64,000 nt of DNA from Pseudomonas azotoformans (GTDB taxonomy: Bacteria > Pseudomonadota > Gammaproteobacteria > Pseudomonadales > Pseudomonadaceae): positions 1-64,000 of the forward strand of contig NZ_CP014546.1 of assembly GCF_001579805.1 (NCBI RefSeq). Direction: 5' to 3'. A program made the position numbers and the translations under genes. A model generated the notes under the pieces. That model saw nothing but the letters and a program-made list of their open reading frames with translations, made no database searches and had not been told where the DNA came from. Positions within the stretch are counted from its first letter, which is position 1; each line of letters starts with the position of its first letter. Shown piece after piece: positions 27,212-36,550 of this stretch.

Positions 27212-28827
27212 TCAAGTTTTAGCTTCCGCTCGGGCCCAGCTCAGGCGCCGCCGATGAAATGCATCAAGGGTTTCGCATTCGGCTGCCAGTGCAGCCGCAC
27301 AGTGCGGCAGCTTGTTGAGCTGCTTTTCAAACCTAGATAACACATGAAGCTCTCTGCCTATTTTTGTCCGTGAGATGCGGACAGGTTTACCTGGAAGCGC
27401 TCGTAACATTTCAGCGCATTGAACCACTTCGTTGGCAAGGTCGAGGTCTTTGAATCTTTCTGCCTGCTGTCCGCGCGGTCTGTGGGCTTTACCTGGCTCT
27501 TGTGTCAGCTCGGACAGCCATTGCCGATCGTTTCGATGAAGCCACACATAATCTCGACACTCATGAGCTAGGCGAGCTCTGTATTCCCCGTCAAATCGGT
27601 TCCTCCTATCAACCAGAAGTTTCGAAAGCCTCGCCTCTTTCCATAGGTCAGGTCCATTCGAAATCGCGCGTATCATTCGATAGACGCATGTAACCGAGCT
27701 CCTTGTTTCTGACGCTATGGTTTTAGCGTTAGCCCCGAGAGCGCCAGCGTCCAGATCGTTTCAGATGCCTCACTCATATACTCATTGGTGCTTGAGCGAT
27801 TGGTTGGAGATCTGTTGGCAGCTCGTCCACAGGGAGTTTCGGTATTGGCAGTTCGACTAAGCGACTCGGTAATAGGACCGTTTGGCCGCAGTATCCTTTC
27901 CATGTCGACCTTGAGCGCACAGGCCAGCAGGATGAATTTCAGTGGATGATGGGTGCCCCTCGGCTTACGTAAAAGCTTCACAATCCAGGCCGCCGGTATA
28001 TCCGCAGACGACTTGCTCAGTATCGAGTACTCCCCTGAGGAGGGGAGCCCCTCAAAGAATGCAGACATGTGTCGCGCCAAAATGCCTAAGTGCAGCCGAC
28101 CAGTATCGGAAGCCATTTTCAAGGCAATAGCGCTATCCAGAAACACCGAGCGAATCGCATCAGGACATAATGGCGGAACATCGGTCTCAAGCACCTGCAT
28201 CGAACGCTGCGCTATTTCGTGCAGAGCACTTTGTAGATTTTGAGGGATCTCTAGCGAAATGGAGTGAGACTGAACGTCCTCATCGTCCGGTAAATGCATT
28301 CTTCGAGAGTTTCTGCTCAACCAGCGGTAATCAAGGAGCCTCAACGGAGTTCCATGGTGGGGACAGATCAAAACGCCTGGAAGCTGATGCACACGGTGCC
28401 AGTACGCTGCTCCCACACAGGCCATGTCCTGTTCGACACAGTCGAAGCAAAATCGCACTCTCGAAGCAAACTGGAGTCGGCTCGCGATTAACCCCAACCT
28501 TAGCATCAACCCCTTGCCGTTTCCCGCCATCAAGATATTGGCGTCGCCCACCTGTTGCGGGGTCAAAAAAGGTTCGTAGTAGGGCAGTTGCGTATGGCGC
28601 TTTATAACAGCGGCTAGCGATAAGCCTGTATCACACGGCAGCGCCTCGACAAGCTCAGCTAGTCGACATGGAAAAGCAACGTTCTGCGAAAAGCATTTCG
28701 CGGACTGCGCTCCATCGAAAACTGCTGCGCAACTACGTACGCCACAGAGCCGGGCGTATCTTGAGAGAACGCTGTGAAGCGTCTCATCGTGGAAAACGGC
28801 CGGAAAGAAATGGAATTTGAGCCCCAT
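27212..28827 (-). pseudogene. tniQ: First TnsD/TniQ-family target selector, frameshifted
   Basis: The 28827-27715 part has the TniQ start FFPAVFHDETLHSVLSRYAR and zinc-finger residues (CFDCVEQD, YWHRVHQLPGVLICPHH). It breaks off at ASETIW. The other frame reads LDAGALGANAKTIASETRSS then VTCVYR, a helix-turn-helix, and the TnsD C-terminal motif RARLAHECRDYVWLHRNDRQ down to 27212. One missing base near 27757 would give about 538 residues, TnsD-like. The gene follows tnsC by 15 bp once tnsC is read to its restored end. Confidence 0.8.
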
Positions 28828-29026
28828 TTCGTCACCCTTAATTCACCCCTTCCGATACAACGGAGAAAACTCAAAGAGATCACTGCTTATCCAACCGGCG
28901 CTCTTCAACGCCTCAATGGAGTCTTCACTTTCACTTAGCGCCTGTGCCTCTGAGGTCTCAACCGCCACCGCCGCAGGTGACTGCGATTTGACTTGGTTAA
29001 CGGCCGCCACATTAGGTTTGGTAGCA

Positions 29027-30313
29027 TTATTGTCGCTGCGACTGATGACACTGCGCAGCAATGCCAGTCGCTCCGGGCCGAGCCACACCATCGAACGCCA
29101 TCATGTCGCTTAGTTGGTCTTCAATCGGAAGCAAATCATCGAACTGCCGCATCCGTTTCGGATCTCGGCTTCGCAGAGCGGACAAAGCTGGCTTCAATAT
29201 CTGCATCTTGGTGTTGCTCACCAACGCAATTGTCTCGGCGGTAACGCATTCCGAACCACTCTGGATCGCGTACCTTTGACTGAGCACCAAAAGCTTCACC
29301 AAAAAGTCGGTGACCCCTTGTGTATGCTCATACAGCGCATCAAACACATCCTCTGTCAGTTCGACCGGCTGCTGGTACCACTGATAGCTCCAGAGGTTTT
29401 CAACAAGCATGCGCCACTCGTCATCGTCCTTCTCAAAACGTTTAAATTCGAGTACCCCGACGCCGCAGCAACGCCTTGCGTTGCGCATGACGTCCGAAAA
29501 TAGGCTGATCATCGAATTTGTCCCGATGAACACCACGGGAATGCCGATGTTGTTCACTAGATGGAGGAAGAAATTGAGCATGTTGTCCTTGCCCCCAGTT
29601 TTTGCAAGGTGCAGGTTCTGAAGTTCGTCGATCAGCAAAGCTCCGATGAAAAATGTACTCGCAACCTGTTCCATTTGTTGCAACGAGTCATTGATGTTCC
29701 GAGCCCTATACCGCTTGTAGTAATCCTCATCACCTAAAGCTCGCCCGACCGCATAGAAAAATTGCTGACAGAAGCCTGCCAGCGAACCATCTCGGGGGCA
29801 GTCAAGCTTGAGCCAGGTGATCTGGGTATGAACGAACTGCTTTCCTTCATAACGCTCGTGGCGAATCGTTTGAGGGTAGAGACTCAAAATGGCTTCGAGT
29901 GCGGTGGACTTTCCAATGCCACTAAGGCCAACCAGACTGAACGTTTCGGCAGTGGACTTGAATCCATCGTGGTAGCGCTGTGCGCCCGAAAGTGAGTGAA
30001 GATGTCTGACAGTGTCTGGAGAGGTCGGGTTGCGTCCGACGTACCCACGTCGTACCAGCAATGAAAATACGGACTCCAGATCCATGTGGACCAACAAAGG
30101 CTGGACCACCGTTCTCAAGCGGTCGATGCAGTGAACCCGAGTCGATCGGTCGAGGGTCAGCTCTTCTGGATCAACAGGACGGGGGAAGTTCGAGATTAGT
30201 TGCATTGCCACCTCTTCTGAGAAGATCGGTGGCAGCGCTTCGATGAGTGGATTTCCCGCGTAGTCCGCTATCGCCTGCTTCGTGTAGCTTGCGAAAACTT
30301 GGGCGCCTTTCAT
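29027..30313 (-). CDS. tnsC: TnsC, AAA+ ATPase regulator of Tn7-like transposition (C-terminus out of frame)
   Basis: 428 residues in this frame. Walker A is GLSGIGKST (129-137), Walker B ALLIDELQNL, then sensor motif FIGTNSM. TnsC links target selectors to the TnsAB transposase. The frame ends in an atypical GIAAQCHQSQRQ. Another frame, 29091-28843, continues VWLGPERLALLRSVISR and ends AGWISSDLFEFSPLYRKG. Joining them by one base near 29095 gives about 510 residues, nearer the Tn7 TnsC length, and leaves 15 bp to the next gene. Its ATG overlaps the tnsB stop. Confidence 0.87.
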   Translation of the reverse strand: MKGAQVFASYTKQAIADYAGNPLIEALPPIFSEEVAMQLISNFPRPVDPEELTLDRSTRVHCIDRLRTVVQPLLVHMDLESVFSLLVRRGYVGRNPTSPDTVRHLHSLSGAQRYHDGFKSTAETFSLVGLSGIGKSTALEAILSLYPQTIRHERYEGKQFVHTQITWLKLDCPRDGSLAGFCQQFFYAVGRALGDEDYYKRYRARNINDSLQQMEQVASTFFIGALLIDELQNLHLAKTGGKDNMLNFFLHLVNNIGIPVVFIGTNSMISLFSDVMRNARRCCGVGVLEFKRFEKDDDEWRMLVENLWSYQWYQQPVELTEDVFDALYEHTQGVTDFLVKLLVLSQRYAIQSGSECVTAETIALVSNTKMQILKPALSALRSRDPKRMRQFDDLLPIEDQLSDMMAFDGVARPGATGIAAQCHQSQRQ

Positions 30314-32478
30314 GAGTTTTGTCCTGGGCGGAGGCGTTTGAGCATATCGATAACCTGAGCGCTGCGAGGGCCGGCAAAGTTTTCTGAGCGATCTTGGGAG
30401 ATCTCTGTCTTGAGCACAGGCGATTCAATCCTCACACCCTCTGGCACATGGGCGGTCTCACGCTCCTTGAGGCGCTCAACGGCGCGATTCTCACGAATAT
30501 TTCCAATCATCTCAGCTTTGGTCGCAGGCGCTGGCTCATCATTTCGCTCAGCGATCGCACCGCTGACGACTTTATTAACTTCCTCCAGCAACGAAATCCG
30601 ACTCTCCAGCTCAGCACGTTTATGAGTCGGTGGAGTCTGGCGGTAAGCTTCGAGCAGATCGAAAATCTCATCGGATCGATAACCAGCATACTTGCTATCA
30701 GACTTACGCAAATCGCAACGGATGAACTGTTTGTTGTCTCCCCGAATCCAAATATGTGCTGAGGAATTTGGGTCATACCAACACTCTATCGACCAAACCC
30801 CGCGGCTACGGGCCTTCGCAAACCAGTTGTTCTCGATCGCTACATCACAGACATAGTGCATCCCTCGGAATAGCACACCACCCTTTTGCACCGTCGCTTG
30901 CTCACGCGGAAGCAAATGGAGATAGACCATCTCGTCGGGATGATTGTTTGGTTCGACATGACCATTTTCTAATGCCCAAGTCCAGATACCTGACGGCGTC
31001 GGATCGACACCGTCGTTCATCATCTCTTGAGTGAGCCTGTCGGGCTGCCTGTTGAAGCGGTTATAGTGAAGGACACACTGGATGATAATCTTGGTGAACT
31101 CTTTAATGCTCAGCGTTGCATCGAGTCGGTAATCTCGCTCGCCACGTTCCTTCTCCCTAGCAGCTACACCACCAGGAAGCCACCTGATGCCTGTCAGGTT
31201 GTTCAGGATACCGAACCGGCTCTCAACCATCGACTTCCAGTCAGGGCGGTAAGGCGGAGCGATTCCCAGCTCGATATTCAGGCCAGTGGCAAGACCCTCA
31301 GCTGCTTTCCCCAACATCTCGCCTCGATCAGCGTAGATGTGATGTGGGAGGTGATGACAGGCCCATTCCTCTGAATCGATTGTGACCCCATTGGTAGCGC
31401 AAAACTCAACCTTCGAAGTGAAAGCGTTGAAAAGCGCTTGCCTGGCTCCGTTCCAACTCGGGCCCTCTAATCCGATATAGAGACCGACGATCATGCCGGA
31501 AAAGCTATCAATGACGACGTACACAACCGGCCGTCCAATGAGCATTCGCCTGGAGTATCCGTTCACGAGATAAATGTCCGCAATGGTGGCATCGATCTCA
31601 AACTGATGGCAGGGGCCACGAAGCCAGTCACGGACGGTTCCAGAAAGGGGGCGGCAATCTTTTAGCCACTTACGCATTCCCTTACGGCCACGTTCAGTTT
31701 CAACCTCGTCGAAATATTGCTTTCCCCAATAATCGAACTGTCTAAAGGAAGGAATTTCCGATTCGGGTAGCAAACGACCGCCTGATTCTGGATTTTTCGA
31801 CAGGTCTTTCGCGGTATAGAACCTCCTGAGCATCTCAACATAGGCGTTGGTTATCGTAGAAGTCTTATCCCCGACAAATAACGAGTAGCCGATACGGATA
31901 CAGCGCTTATCCACTGCATCGATAACCTTGGTCGGTGAAACGGCAATACCTTGATACCTTGGCTTCCTACCCGGGGGCTTTGCGGGATCATACTTGCGCT
32001 CAGGAACTCCGACGCCCGCATAGTTTTTCAAGAGCGCATTTCGAACTTGGCCGTTGATCCAGTAACGGTACAGAAGCCGATAGATGCTCTTGCGCTGTAT
32101 ACCGAGCTCAACAGCTCTAGCGCCGACCATTTGACCCATCTCACCAGGAGCGAATATCTGACCTGGATAACCTGAGTCGATCAGGGGTGCGATGATGTTC
32201 CACTTTTCATCCCTTTCCCGCTTCTTTTTCTCATCCAAGTCATCCTCTAACACTAAGAGAAACTCAGGCGTAACGACCTTGGCTAGCTTCGTATCACCTG
32301 CAATGACGGATCCGCGAAGCTCCTCCAGGCCTAAACCAATCGGTTGGCGGGGCGGATCCGTTAATTGGATCAAAACGACCGCATCGTATCGCTCATTGAG
32401 GTACAAGACCCTAACGAAGCCCGGCACGACGGAAAACTCAGTAAGCGGTTCGAAACAATCATTGACTTGGACTTTCAT
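30310..32478 (-). CDS. tnsB: TnsB, DDE transposase of a Tn7-like element
   Basis: 722 residues. An N-terminal helix-turn-helix region (GIQRKSIYRLLYRYW, about 126-140) precedes the rve-type DDE domain: Asp296 (HQFEIDATIA), Asp384 (IYADRGEML), Glu419 (KSMVESRFG). A beta-barrel and a charged C-terminal tail follow, the latter for TnsC contact. It binds the element ends and joins the 3' ends to target DNA. It overlaps tnsA by 4 bp and tnsC by 4 bp, giving the canonical tnsABC order. The gene is intact. Confidence 0.94.
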   Translation of the reverse strand: MKVQVNDCFEPLTEFSVVPGFVRVLYLNERYDAVVLIQLTDPPRQPIGLGLEELRGSVIAGDTKLAKVVTPEFLLVLEDDLDEKKKRERDEKWNIIAPLIDSGYPGQIFAPGEMGQMVGARAVELGIQRKSIYRLLYRYWINGQVRNALLKNYAGVGVPERKYDPAKPPGRKPRYQGIAVSPTKVIDAVDKRCIRIGYSLFVGDKTSTITNAYVEMLRRFYTAKDLSKNPESGGRLLPESEIPSFRQFDYWGKQYFDEVETERGRKGMRKWLKDCRPLSGTVRDWLRGPCHQFEIDATIADIYLVNGYSRRMLIGRPVVYVVIDSFSGMIVGLYIGLEGPSWNGARQALFNAFTSKVEFCATNGVTIDSEEWACHHLPHHIYADRGEMLGKAAEGLATGLNIELGIAPPYRPDWKSMVESRFGILNNLTGIRWLPGGVAAREKERGERDYRLDATLSIKEFTKIIIQCVLHYNRFNRQPDRLTQEMMNDGVDPTPSGIWTWALENGHVEPNNHPDEMVYLHLLPREQATVQKGGVLFRGMHYVCDVAIENNWFAKARSRGVWSIECWYDPNSSAHIWIRGDNKQFIRCDLRKSDSKYAGYRSDEIFDLLEAYRQTPPTHKRAELESRISLLEEVNKVVSGAIAERNDEPAPATKAEMIGNIRENRAVERLKERETAHVPEGVRIESPVLKTEISQDRSENFAGPRSAQVIDMLKRLRPGQNS

Positions 32479-33332
32479 GATAGGCCCTCCGCCGTCAGTG
32501 AAATTTTCATTGGTTTCTCAATGATTTCAAATGTTGGTAGTGGTGCAGTCATTTGAATGGGAGTACCAACCAAATCTACCTTGATCGACTTAGCCCATAT
32601 CAGGTGATGATATAAAGCCCGAGAGTCTTGATAGGAGATAAATAAACGTGCGGCAATCTTTCGCAGAGATTCAGCAGTACTCCACGGGTAGGGACGACAG
32701 CTCGCTAAGTGCCCCAGAAAATCTGTGTGTAATGATGGCTCTGCCAAGGCGCGCGGCAGTTGAGCGAACTTCCTGAGTAAGCCTAAATTTTTGATCAAAT
32801 CGGGGCTGAACATTTCTTCGGTGACAATGGCCCAATCAACGTGTTGGCCAGTCCAGAAACGCTTTTCGATCTCAAATTTTTCCAACGTCCTCCTGGCTTT
32901 TTTGCCTTCGAGGTCACTGCGGTATTTGATTGTTCTGGCTACGGATTTAAAGCTGCCATCGGGCTTTTTTATCGTTAATAAAAAATCCGTGGTCATAACG
33001 TAAGGAAGCACTGTCTTCGGATACTTCGGGTATCGCACTCCCATAGAGCTCGCGATTGCTTGAGCACTTTCTCGCGGTAGCAGTGGATACTGTTCGCGTA
33101 TATCCACAACATTTTCCGAAAATTCACATACCAAAAAATAAGCGCGTTCGAGGTCAGAAAAGAGGTGGTGGAGACGATCGATCTTCACACCTTGGATCTT
33201 GTGGGAGCGTCCTCTGGAAGGCACGTCTTGGACGCGCAGCCACGGCAGATAACTGGCACCAGCTCCGCTACCGAATCCATTCGAAATATGCCGCTGAATA
33301 TCTGTCTCAGACGAAAACCTACGACCGCGCAA
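32475..33332 (-). CDS. tnsA: TnsA, endonuclease subunit of a Tn7-like transposase
   Basis: 285 residues with a TTG start at 33332; the site GAAGGAGGTAGCA directly before it is a near-perfect Shine-Dalgarno sequence, which decides the start. Catalytic residues of the restriction-like fold are in place: Glu62 (SDLERAY), Asp116 (MTTDFLL), Lys136 (ARTIKYRSD), close to the positions known in Tn7 TnsA. It cuts the 5' strands, so the element should move by cut-and-paste. A winged C-terminal domain follows. Confidence 0.92.
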   Translation of the reverse strand: MRGRRFSSETDIQRHISNGFGSGAGASYLPWLRVQDVPSRGRSHKIQGVKIDRLHHLFSDLERAYFLVCEFSENVVDIREQYPLLPRESAQAIASSMGVRYPKYPKTVLPYVMTTDFLLTIKKPDGSFKSVARTIKYRSDLEGKKARRTLEKFEIEKRFWTGQHVDWAIVTEEMFSPDLIKNLGLLRKFAQLPRALAEPSLHTDFLGHLASCRPYPWSTAESLRKIAARLFISYQDSRALYHHLIWAKSIKVDLVGTPIQMTAPLPTFEIIEKPMKISLTAEGLS

Positions 33333-33490
33333 TGCTACCTCCTTCGTCCGCCGGGACCGCCTCTCCTCGCCCTGAAAAATAGTTATAGGAAAAAATCGCC
33401 CACCCCCTGTTCATGGTACAGCCCTCTTTAGCCTACTCCCGGAGCGTGGCGAAGCGGAGAATCTAGACCGATGGCTCAGCCAAAAAATGG

Positions 33491-33514
33491 AAACCCCCGT
33501 AAATACGGGGGTTT
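33491..33514. terminator. Perfect 11-bp hairpin upstream of tnsA
   Basis: AAACCCCCGTA (33491-33501), AA, TACGGGGGTTT (33504-33514). A symmetrical stem with A and T flanks, usable as a terminator in both directions. It lies between tnsA and the 20-bp repeats and could insulate the element end from outside transcription. Confidence 0.65.
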
Positions 33515-33521
33515 CGGCCTT

Positions 33522-33581
33522 GTGTCAATCTATGTTACGGCGTGTCAATCTTTATTGTTAAGTGTCAATCTTTATTGTTAG
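33522..33581 (-). repeat. Three 20-bp direct repeats, candidate TnsB-binding end of the Tn7-like element
   Basis: Copies start at 33522, 33542 and 33562, exactly 20 bp apart. The last two read GTGTCAATCTTTATTGTTA; the first shares GTGTCAATC and diverges. On the minus strand each contains ACAATAAAGATTGACAC, which shares ACAATAAAG with the TnsB sites of Tn7 in the orientation expected for an end whose element extends leftward through tnsABC. A terminal ACA could not be placed with confidence just beyond. Confidence 0.6.
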
Positions 33582-33635
33582 AAGCCAGCTCTTACCTGGC
33601 GTGCTTTGCTCTTTTACGGTCATGGCGATTTCCTA

Positions 33636-33851
33636 TCAATAGTCCTGCAAATCGTAAGTCCCGCCAGAACGTGCCAGTAGCTTACGAATTTGTTCCTCGG
33701 TAGCAGGCTCATCAGGGCCGACTGTCCACTCCCAATACTCGCTCAGAACCACCCAACTGTCCCCGATGACCCAAGTTATCGGCCACTTGCCGTTTGGATC
33801 AATAAGGCGATACCCAGCCTCTGTTAGTAGATCTTCAAACCCATCAGCCAT
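33636..33851 (-). CDS. Hypothetical protein, 71 residues
   Basis: Starts MADGFEDLLTEAGYRLIDP at 33851; the frame is open further up, but this ATG follows the preceding gene by 10 bp. It is rich in Trp and acidic residues (KWPITWVIGDSWVVLSEYWE). No family is recognised. It is cotranscribed with the next gene upstream. Confidence 0.55.
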   Translation of the reverse strand: MADGFEDLLTEAGYRLIDPNGKWPITWVIGDSWVVLSEYWEWTVGPDEPATEEQIRKLLARSGGTYDLQDY

Positions 33852-33861
33852 GACCGTTTTC

Positions 33862-34293
33862 CTACTTCGCCAGATCATCAAGTAGGTTTGTCTTGGCATG
33901 AATTTGAACTGAGTCTCCATCAATTCTATGCGCGCCACGTTCGAGCATGCGGCGATAGAACGACGGAACCATATCGACTAGCAGAAGGTGGTAATTGTGC
34001 TTTGCACAAGCCTCATACATAACTTTAATCACGCGCTTACCCAATCGCTCTTTCGTCATGGATTCGGGCATGAAAATGTTGGTGATATACACCTGCTTAT
34101 CATCATGCAGAAATTCTGCTCTCAGAACCTTCGTGAGGGCTTCAGAATCGGCGTTCTGCCGACACAAAACCACCAGCTCGCCACGCACATCGCCGTAGCC
34201 TGACTCAAGATCAAACTCGTGCCACGGCATGCTCTCTAATCGAGACGACAATAAATCCTTAACCGCAATGAGAACCGATTTCTCAACTTCCAT
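33862..34293 (-). CDS. Hypothetical protein with GNAT-like features
   Basis: 143 residues from the ATG at 34293. The section VYITNIFMPESMTKERLGKR then VIKVMYEACAKHNYHLLLVD and FYRRMLERGAHR has the order of a GNAT fold: a strand, a G-x-G-K/R-like loop at a helix, and a late Y/F-R helix. The acetyl-CoA motif is degenerate, so activity is unproven. It lies upstream of and close to the 71-residue ORF. Confidence 0.6.
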   Translation of the reverse strand: MEVEKSVLIAVKDLLSSRLESMPWHEFDLESGYGDVRGELVVLCRQNADSEALTKVLRAEFLHDDKQVYITNIFMPESMTKERLGKRVIKVMYEACAKHNYHLLLVDMVPSFYRRMLERGAHRIDGDSVQIHAKTNLLDDLAK

Positions 34294-34425
34294 AATTTGC
34301 TTCCTAACGTGAGGTTTCCCAGCTCGGTCCCTAGGGCCAAAAATGCCCTGCTCCTGCTGACAAGGCCCGCACGGAGGCGGGCTTTTGGATGCAGCGGCAT
34401 TTCCGTGAGTTCGCAACCTTGACCG

Positions 34426-34692
34426 TTACTTCGCGCCTGCGTCATTCAGGCGCTTCACGGCCTTCAACATGGTTTCCAGCAGTTGGCTACTGATGATGCC
34501 GCCTTCCTGGCGGGTGATCAGACCGGCATCTGACAGGGCTTGAACATAGCCATTGCCCTGGTGGTACTGATGGCTAACCTGCTCATTGGATTGGGCCGTC
34601 AGAAGCAGTTGCAAACGCTCCTCACAGCTGCGCTGTATTTGTTCATTGGGGTACTTGGCTTGTACGTCGAAAGCGGTAGCCGTGTTGGTCAT
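34426..34692 (-). CDS. Hypothetical protein, 88 residues
   Basis: MTNTATAFDVQAKYPNEQIQ, then mostly helical (EERLQLLLTAQSNEQVSHQY, SQLLETMLKAVKRLNDAG). It has a good GGAGA site. No family recognised. A GC-rich hairpin (GCCCGC 34365-34370, GCGGGC 34377-34382) lies after it. Confidence 0.55.
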   Translation of the reverse strand: MTNTATAFDVQAKYPNEQIQRSCEERLQLLLTAQSNEQVSHQYHQGNGYVQALSDAGLITRQEGGIISSQLLETMLKAVKRLNDAGAK

Positions 34693-34726
34693 TGTGTCTC
34701 TCCTAAAATTTTTCGTGTAATCCGGA

Positions 34727-35131
34727 TTAACCTGCGAATCGCTCCCATTTTTGGATTGCTGCTCTTGCCTCTACCTGGCCGACACCGCTTACCAGCGAAT
34801 CAGCAAATGCCAAGTGGGCATCCATGTAGCGGTCAAAATCTTTCTCTGGAACACCATTCGAAAGCGCGCGGCTCCACCAGGAGAACGCTACAACTAGCTT
34901 GCCAAGCTCTGGGTCGTAATGATCTTTCATTCGGTCAAGACCACCATCATTGAAAGCGACAGCCCATCCGAATGCTTTTGAAAAATCCCGAACCTTTTGA
35001 GGCTGAGAGCCCCGCGCATATTTCTTATGAATAGCTGCGTGCGTTTGGCGATCTTCATCCAAGGATGGGACGTAGAGGAGTCCACAGATGCGGCAAGTAG
35101 AAGCGGTCACGTTGTCGTTCCTTTTCTTCAT
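34727..35131 (-). CDS. Hypothetical protein with N-terminal C2H2 zinc finger
   Basis: 134 residues from the ATG at 35131 (or 35149). An N-terminal zinc site is clear: STCRICGLLYVPSLDEDRQT followed by HAAIH (C-x2-C-x13-H-x3-H). The remainder is helical and Trp-rich (FGWAVAFNDGG, VVAFSWWSRALSNG) with no recognised domain. The frame is open to 35230, but that would overlap the next gene, so a shorter start is preferred. Its function is unknown; nucleic-acid binding is possible. Confidence 0.55.
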   Translation of the reverse strand: MKKRNDNVTASTCRICGLLYVPSLDEDRQTHAAIHKKYARGSQPQKVRDFSKAFGWAVAFNDGGLDRMKDHYDPELGKLVVAFSWWSRALSNGVPEKDFDRYMDAHLAFADSLVSGVGQVEARAAIQKWERFAG

Positions 35132-35211
35132 GGGCGCGAAATTTCGCATCGCTCTATGTACTCGGCCCCACAGATGCGGGGCTTTTGACGGTGCCAGTAC
35201 AATTCCTCGAA

Positions 35212-35541
35212 CTAGCCGGGGTACGTCCATGAGGTGGTCTTGCCACGAAATGGAACCTCAAGATCAGTACCTACGATTTGAACCGGCTTTACTGGGTTGA
35301 TCGGCGGATTCCCAATGACCATGCCTGAAACCTGGCCTAGCAGTTCAAGCTTCCCATGATTCAACACGTTGCGAGACACCTGGCCATGGACGATAGCGTG
35401 GCCGCCGGCTTCGATAATTAGCCCGCCTGATAGCTGCCCACGGGCAATCAAAACCCCTCCAGCGCGCACGTAAGTGGTGCCAGTCACTTGACCAGTAGTC
35501 TCTTGGGTATCGGTAACAATCAAATCGCCTACGTGCTGCAT
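35212..35541 (-). CDS. Bactofilin-like beta-solenoid protein, hypothetical
   Basis: 109 residues built on a repeat starting GQ[VL][TS]: GQVTGTTYVRAGGVLIAR, GQLSGGLIIEAGGHAIVH, GQVSRNVLNHGKLELL, GQVSGMVIG, with a period of 16-18 residues. This is the turn pattern of a small right-handed beta-solenoid, as in bactofilins and hexapeptide proteins. No catalytic residue is evident. It could be a structural or scaffold protein. Good start context (AGGAG 7 bp upstream). Confidence 0.6.
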   Translation of the reverse strand: MQHVGDLIVTDTQETTGQVTGTTYVRAGGVLIARGQLSGGLIIEAGGHAIVHGQVSRNVLNHGKLELLGQVSGMVIGNPPINPVKPVQIVGTDLEVPFRGKTTSWTYPG

Positions 35542-35637
35542 CTTGAAACTCCTGCCTACAGGGAAAGGACTCTTCTACGTCCTCAGCCCCGGTTTCTTAG
35601 GCCGGGGCTTGGGCGTACCTGGGCGTTTTCCGTGGAC

Positions 35638-36189
35638 TTAGGGGTGTTCTTTAGCCCTGATAAAGGCTTCCAAATTTGGCATCACATTGTCGTCGAGGTG
35701 ATCCAGCATTCGTTGGCTCAGATGGTGCTCATTGGGGATAGCAATGCCCTCTTGGCTCACCCACCCCCTCAAGACGCCCAGGAATACCATGCTGACGGTG
35801 TGACCATCCTCCATGTACTGGAGCAGGAAAGCCTTTAGCCTTCCTCGCCCTTCATCGGAATGCAGGTCAAACCCGCCCGGCAGATCATGTAGGCGATGCG
35901 CGATGATGTTTCGATGCTGGAGGAAGCGATGCAACGTGTCGTCGAAGGTGGGATGCAGATCAACTCGCTCCCGCAGCGTTTTGAGCAATCGTCCCAGAGT
36001 AGCTTTCGAATATCGCTCCAGCAGGAGCTGAACCTGTTCCACAGTTTGCAGCGGCTCGCCGTGCAAAGGGAACGTAAGGCTACTGCTCAACAGGCGTTCA
36101 ACACCCTGCCCTGCGATCATCGCAAGACCCAGTGTCTTCAACACATCGTCCTGTATAGGCTTGTAGCCCGATTGCGCTTGATCTTTCAT
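35638..36189 (-). CDS. Possible HEPN-domain protein behind mazEF
   Basis: 183 residues from the ATG at 36189, which has AAGGA upstream; a TTG at 36210 would overlap mazF. It is all-helical with RFLQHRNIIAHRLHD, an R-N-x3-H motif like the RNase site of HEPN proteins. The helix before it (RLLKTLRERVDLHPTFDDTL) fits the fold. The gene follows mazF by 13 bp and may be a third member of that module. The assignment to HEPN rests on one motif. Confidence 0.55.
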   Translation of the reverse strand: MKDQAQSGYKPIQDDVLKTLGLAMIAGQGVERLLSSSLTFPLHGEPLQTVEQVQLLLERYSKATLGRLLKTLRERVDLHPTFDDTLHRFLQHRNIIAHRLHDLPGGFDLHSDEGRGRLKAFLLQYMEDGHTVSMVFLGVLRGWVSQEGIAIPNEHHLSQRMLDHLDDNVMPNLEAFIRAKEHP

Positions 36190-36202
36190 GATCGGATTTT
36201 CC

Positions 36203-36550
36203 TTACTCAATCAGCACTTGAATGCGGGCCAGTACATCGTCCATCACGACCTCGGGAACCGACTCCACGCGTTTGGCGCCTCGGGCCTCAAGGTCAACAG
36301 TGCGGATTTGATTGCACAGTACAACGCCTTGCGTCTCTGTGCCGGAACCGCTCAACGGCACGGCAAATCCGGCATAGCGGGCAAAATCGCCACCTTGGGT
36401 GATGGGCGCAATCAGGACCAATCCTGAAACGTTGAAGGCAGCAGGCGAAATGATCAGCGCCGGACGAAAATCGCCCTGCTGCTCACGGCCAGCGGTAGGG
36501 TTCAAGTTCAGGCGCACAATGTCGCCCCGGTTGAATTTGGCCCGCTTCAC
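36203..36550 (-). CDS. mazF: MazF/PemK-family mRNA interferase toxin
   Basis: 115 residues. The start RGDIVRLNLNPTAGREQQGD and PALIISPAAFN, LIAPITQGG, VVLCNQIRTVDL follow the MazF/PemK/ChpB pattern, including the conserved Arg and Thr of the active site. It cuts mRNA in a sequence-specific way. Its ATG overlaps the antitoxin stop. Confidence 0.92.
   Translation of the reverse strand: MKRAKFNRGDIVRLNLNPTAGREQQGDFRPALIISPAAFNVSGLVLIAPITQGGDFARYAGFAVPLSGSGTETQGVVLCNQIRTVDLEARGAKRVESVPEVVMDDVLARIQVLIE

Noticed and set aside
27212..27676. Independent 154-residue gene
   Set aside because: Its frame continues upstream into the helix-turn-helix and TnsD C-terminal signature, so it is the detached end of the first tnsD-like gene.
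33522..33581. Small CRISPR-like array
   Set aside because: The three units are directly abutting with no spacers and no cas genes are present; they fit transposase-binding repeats better.
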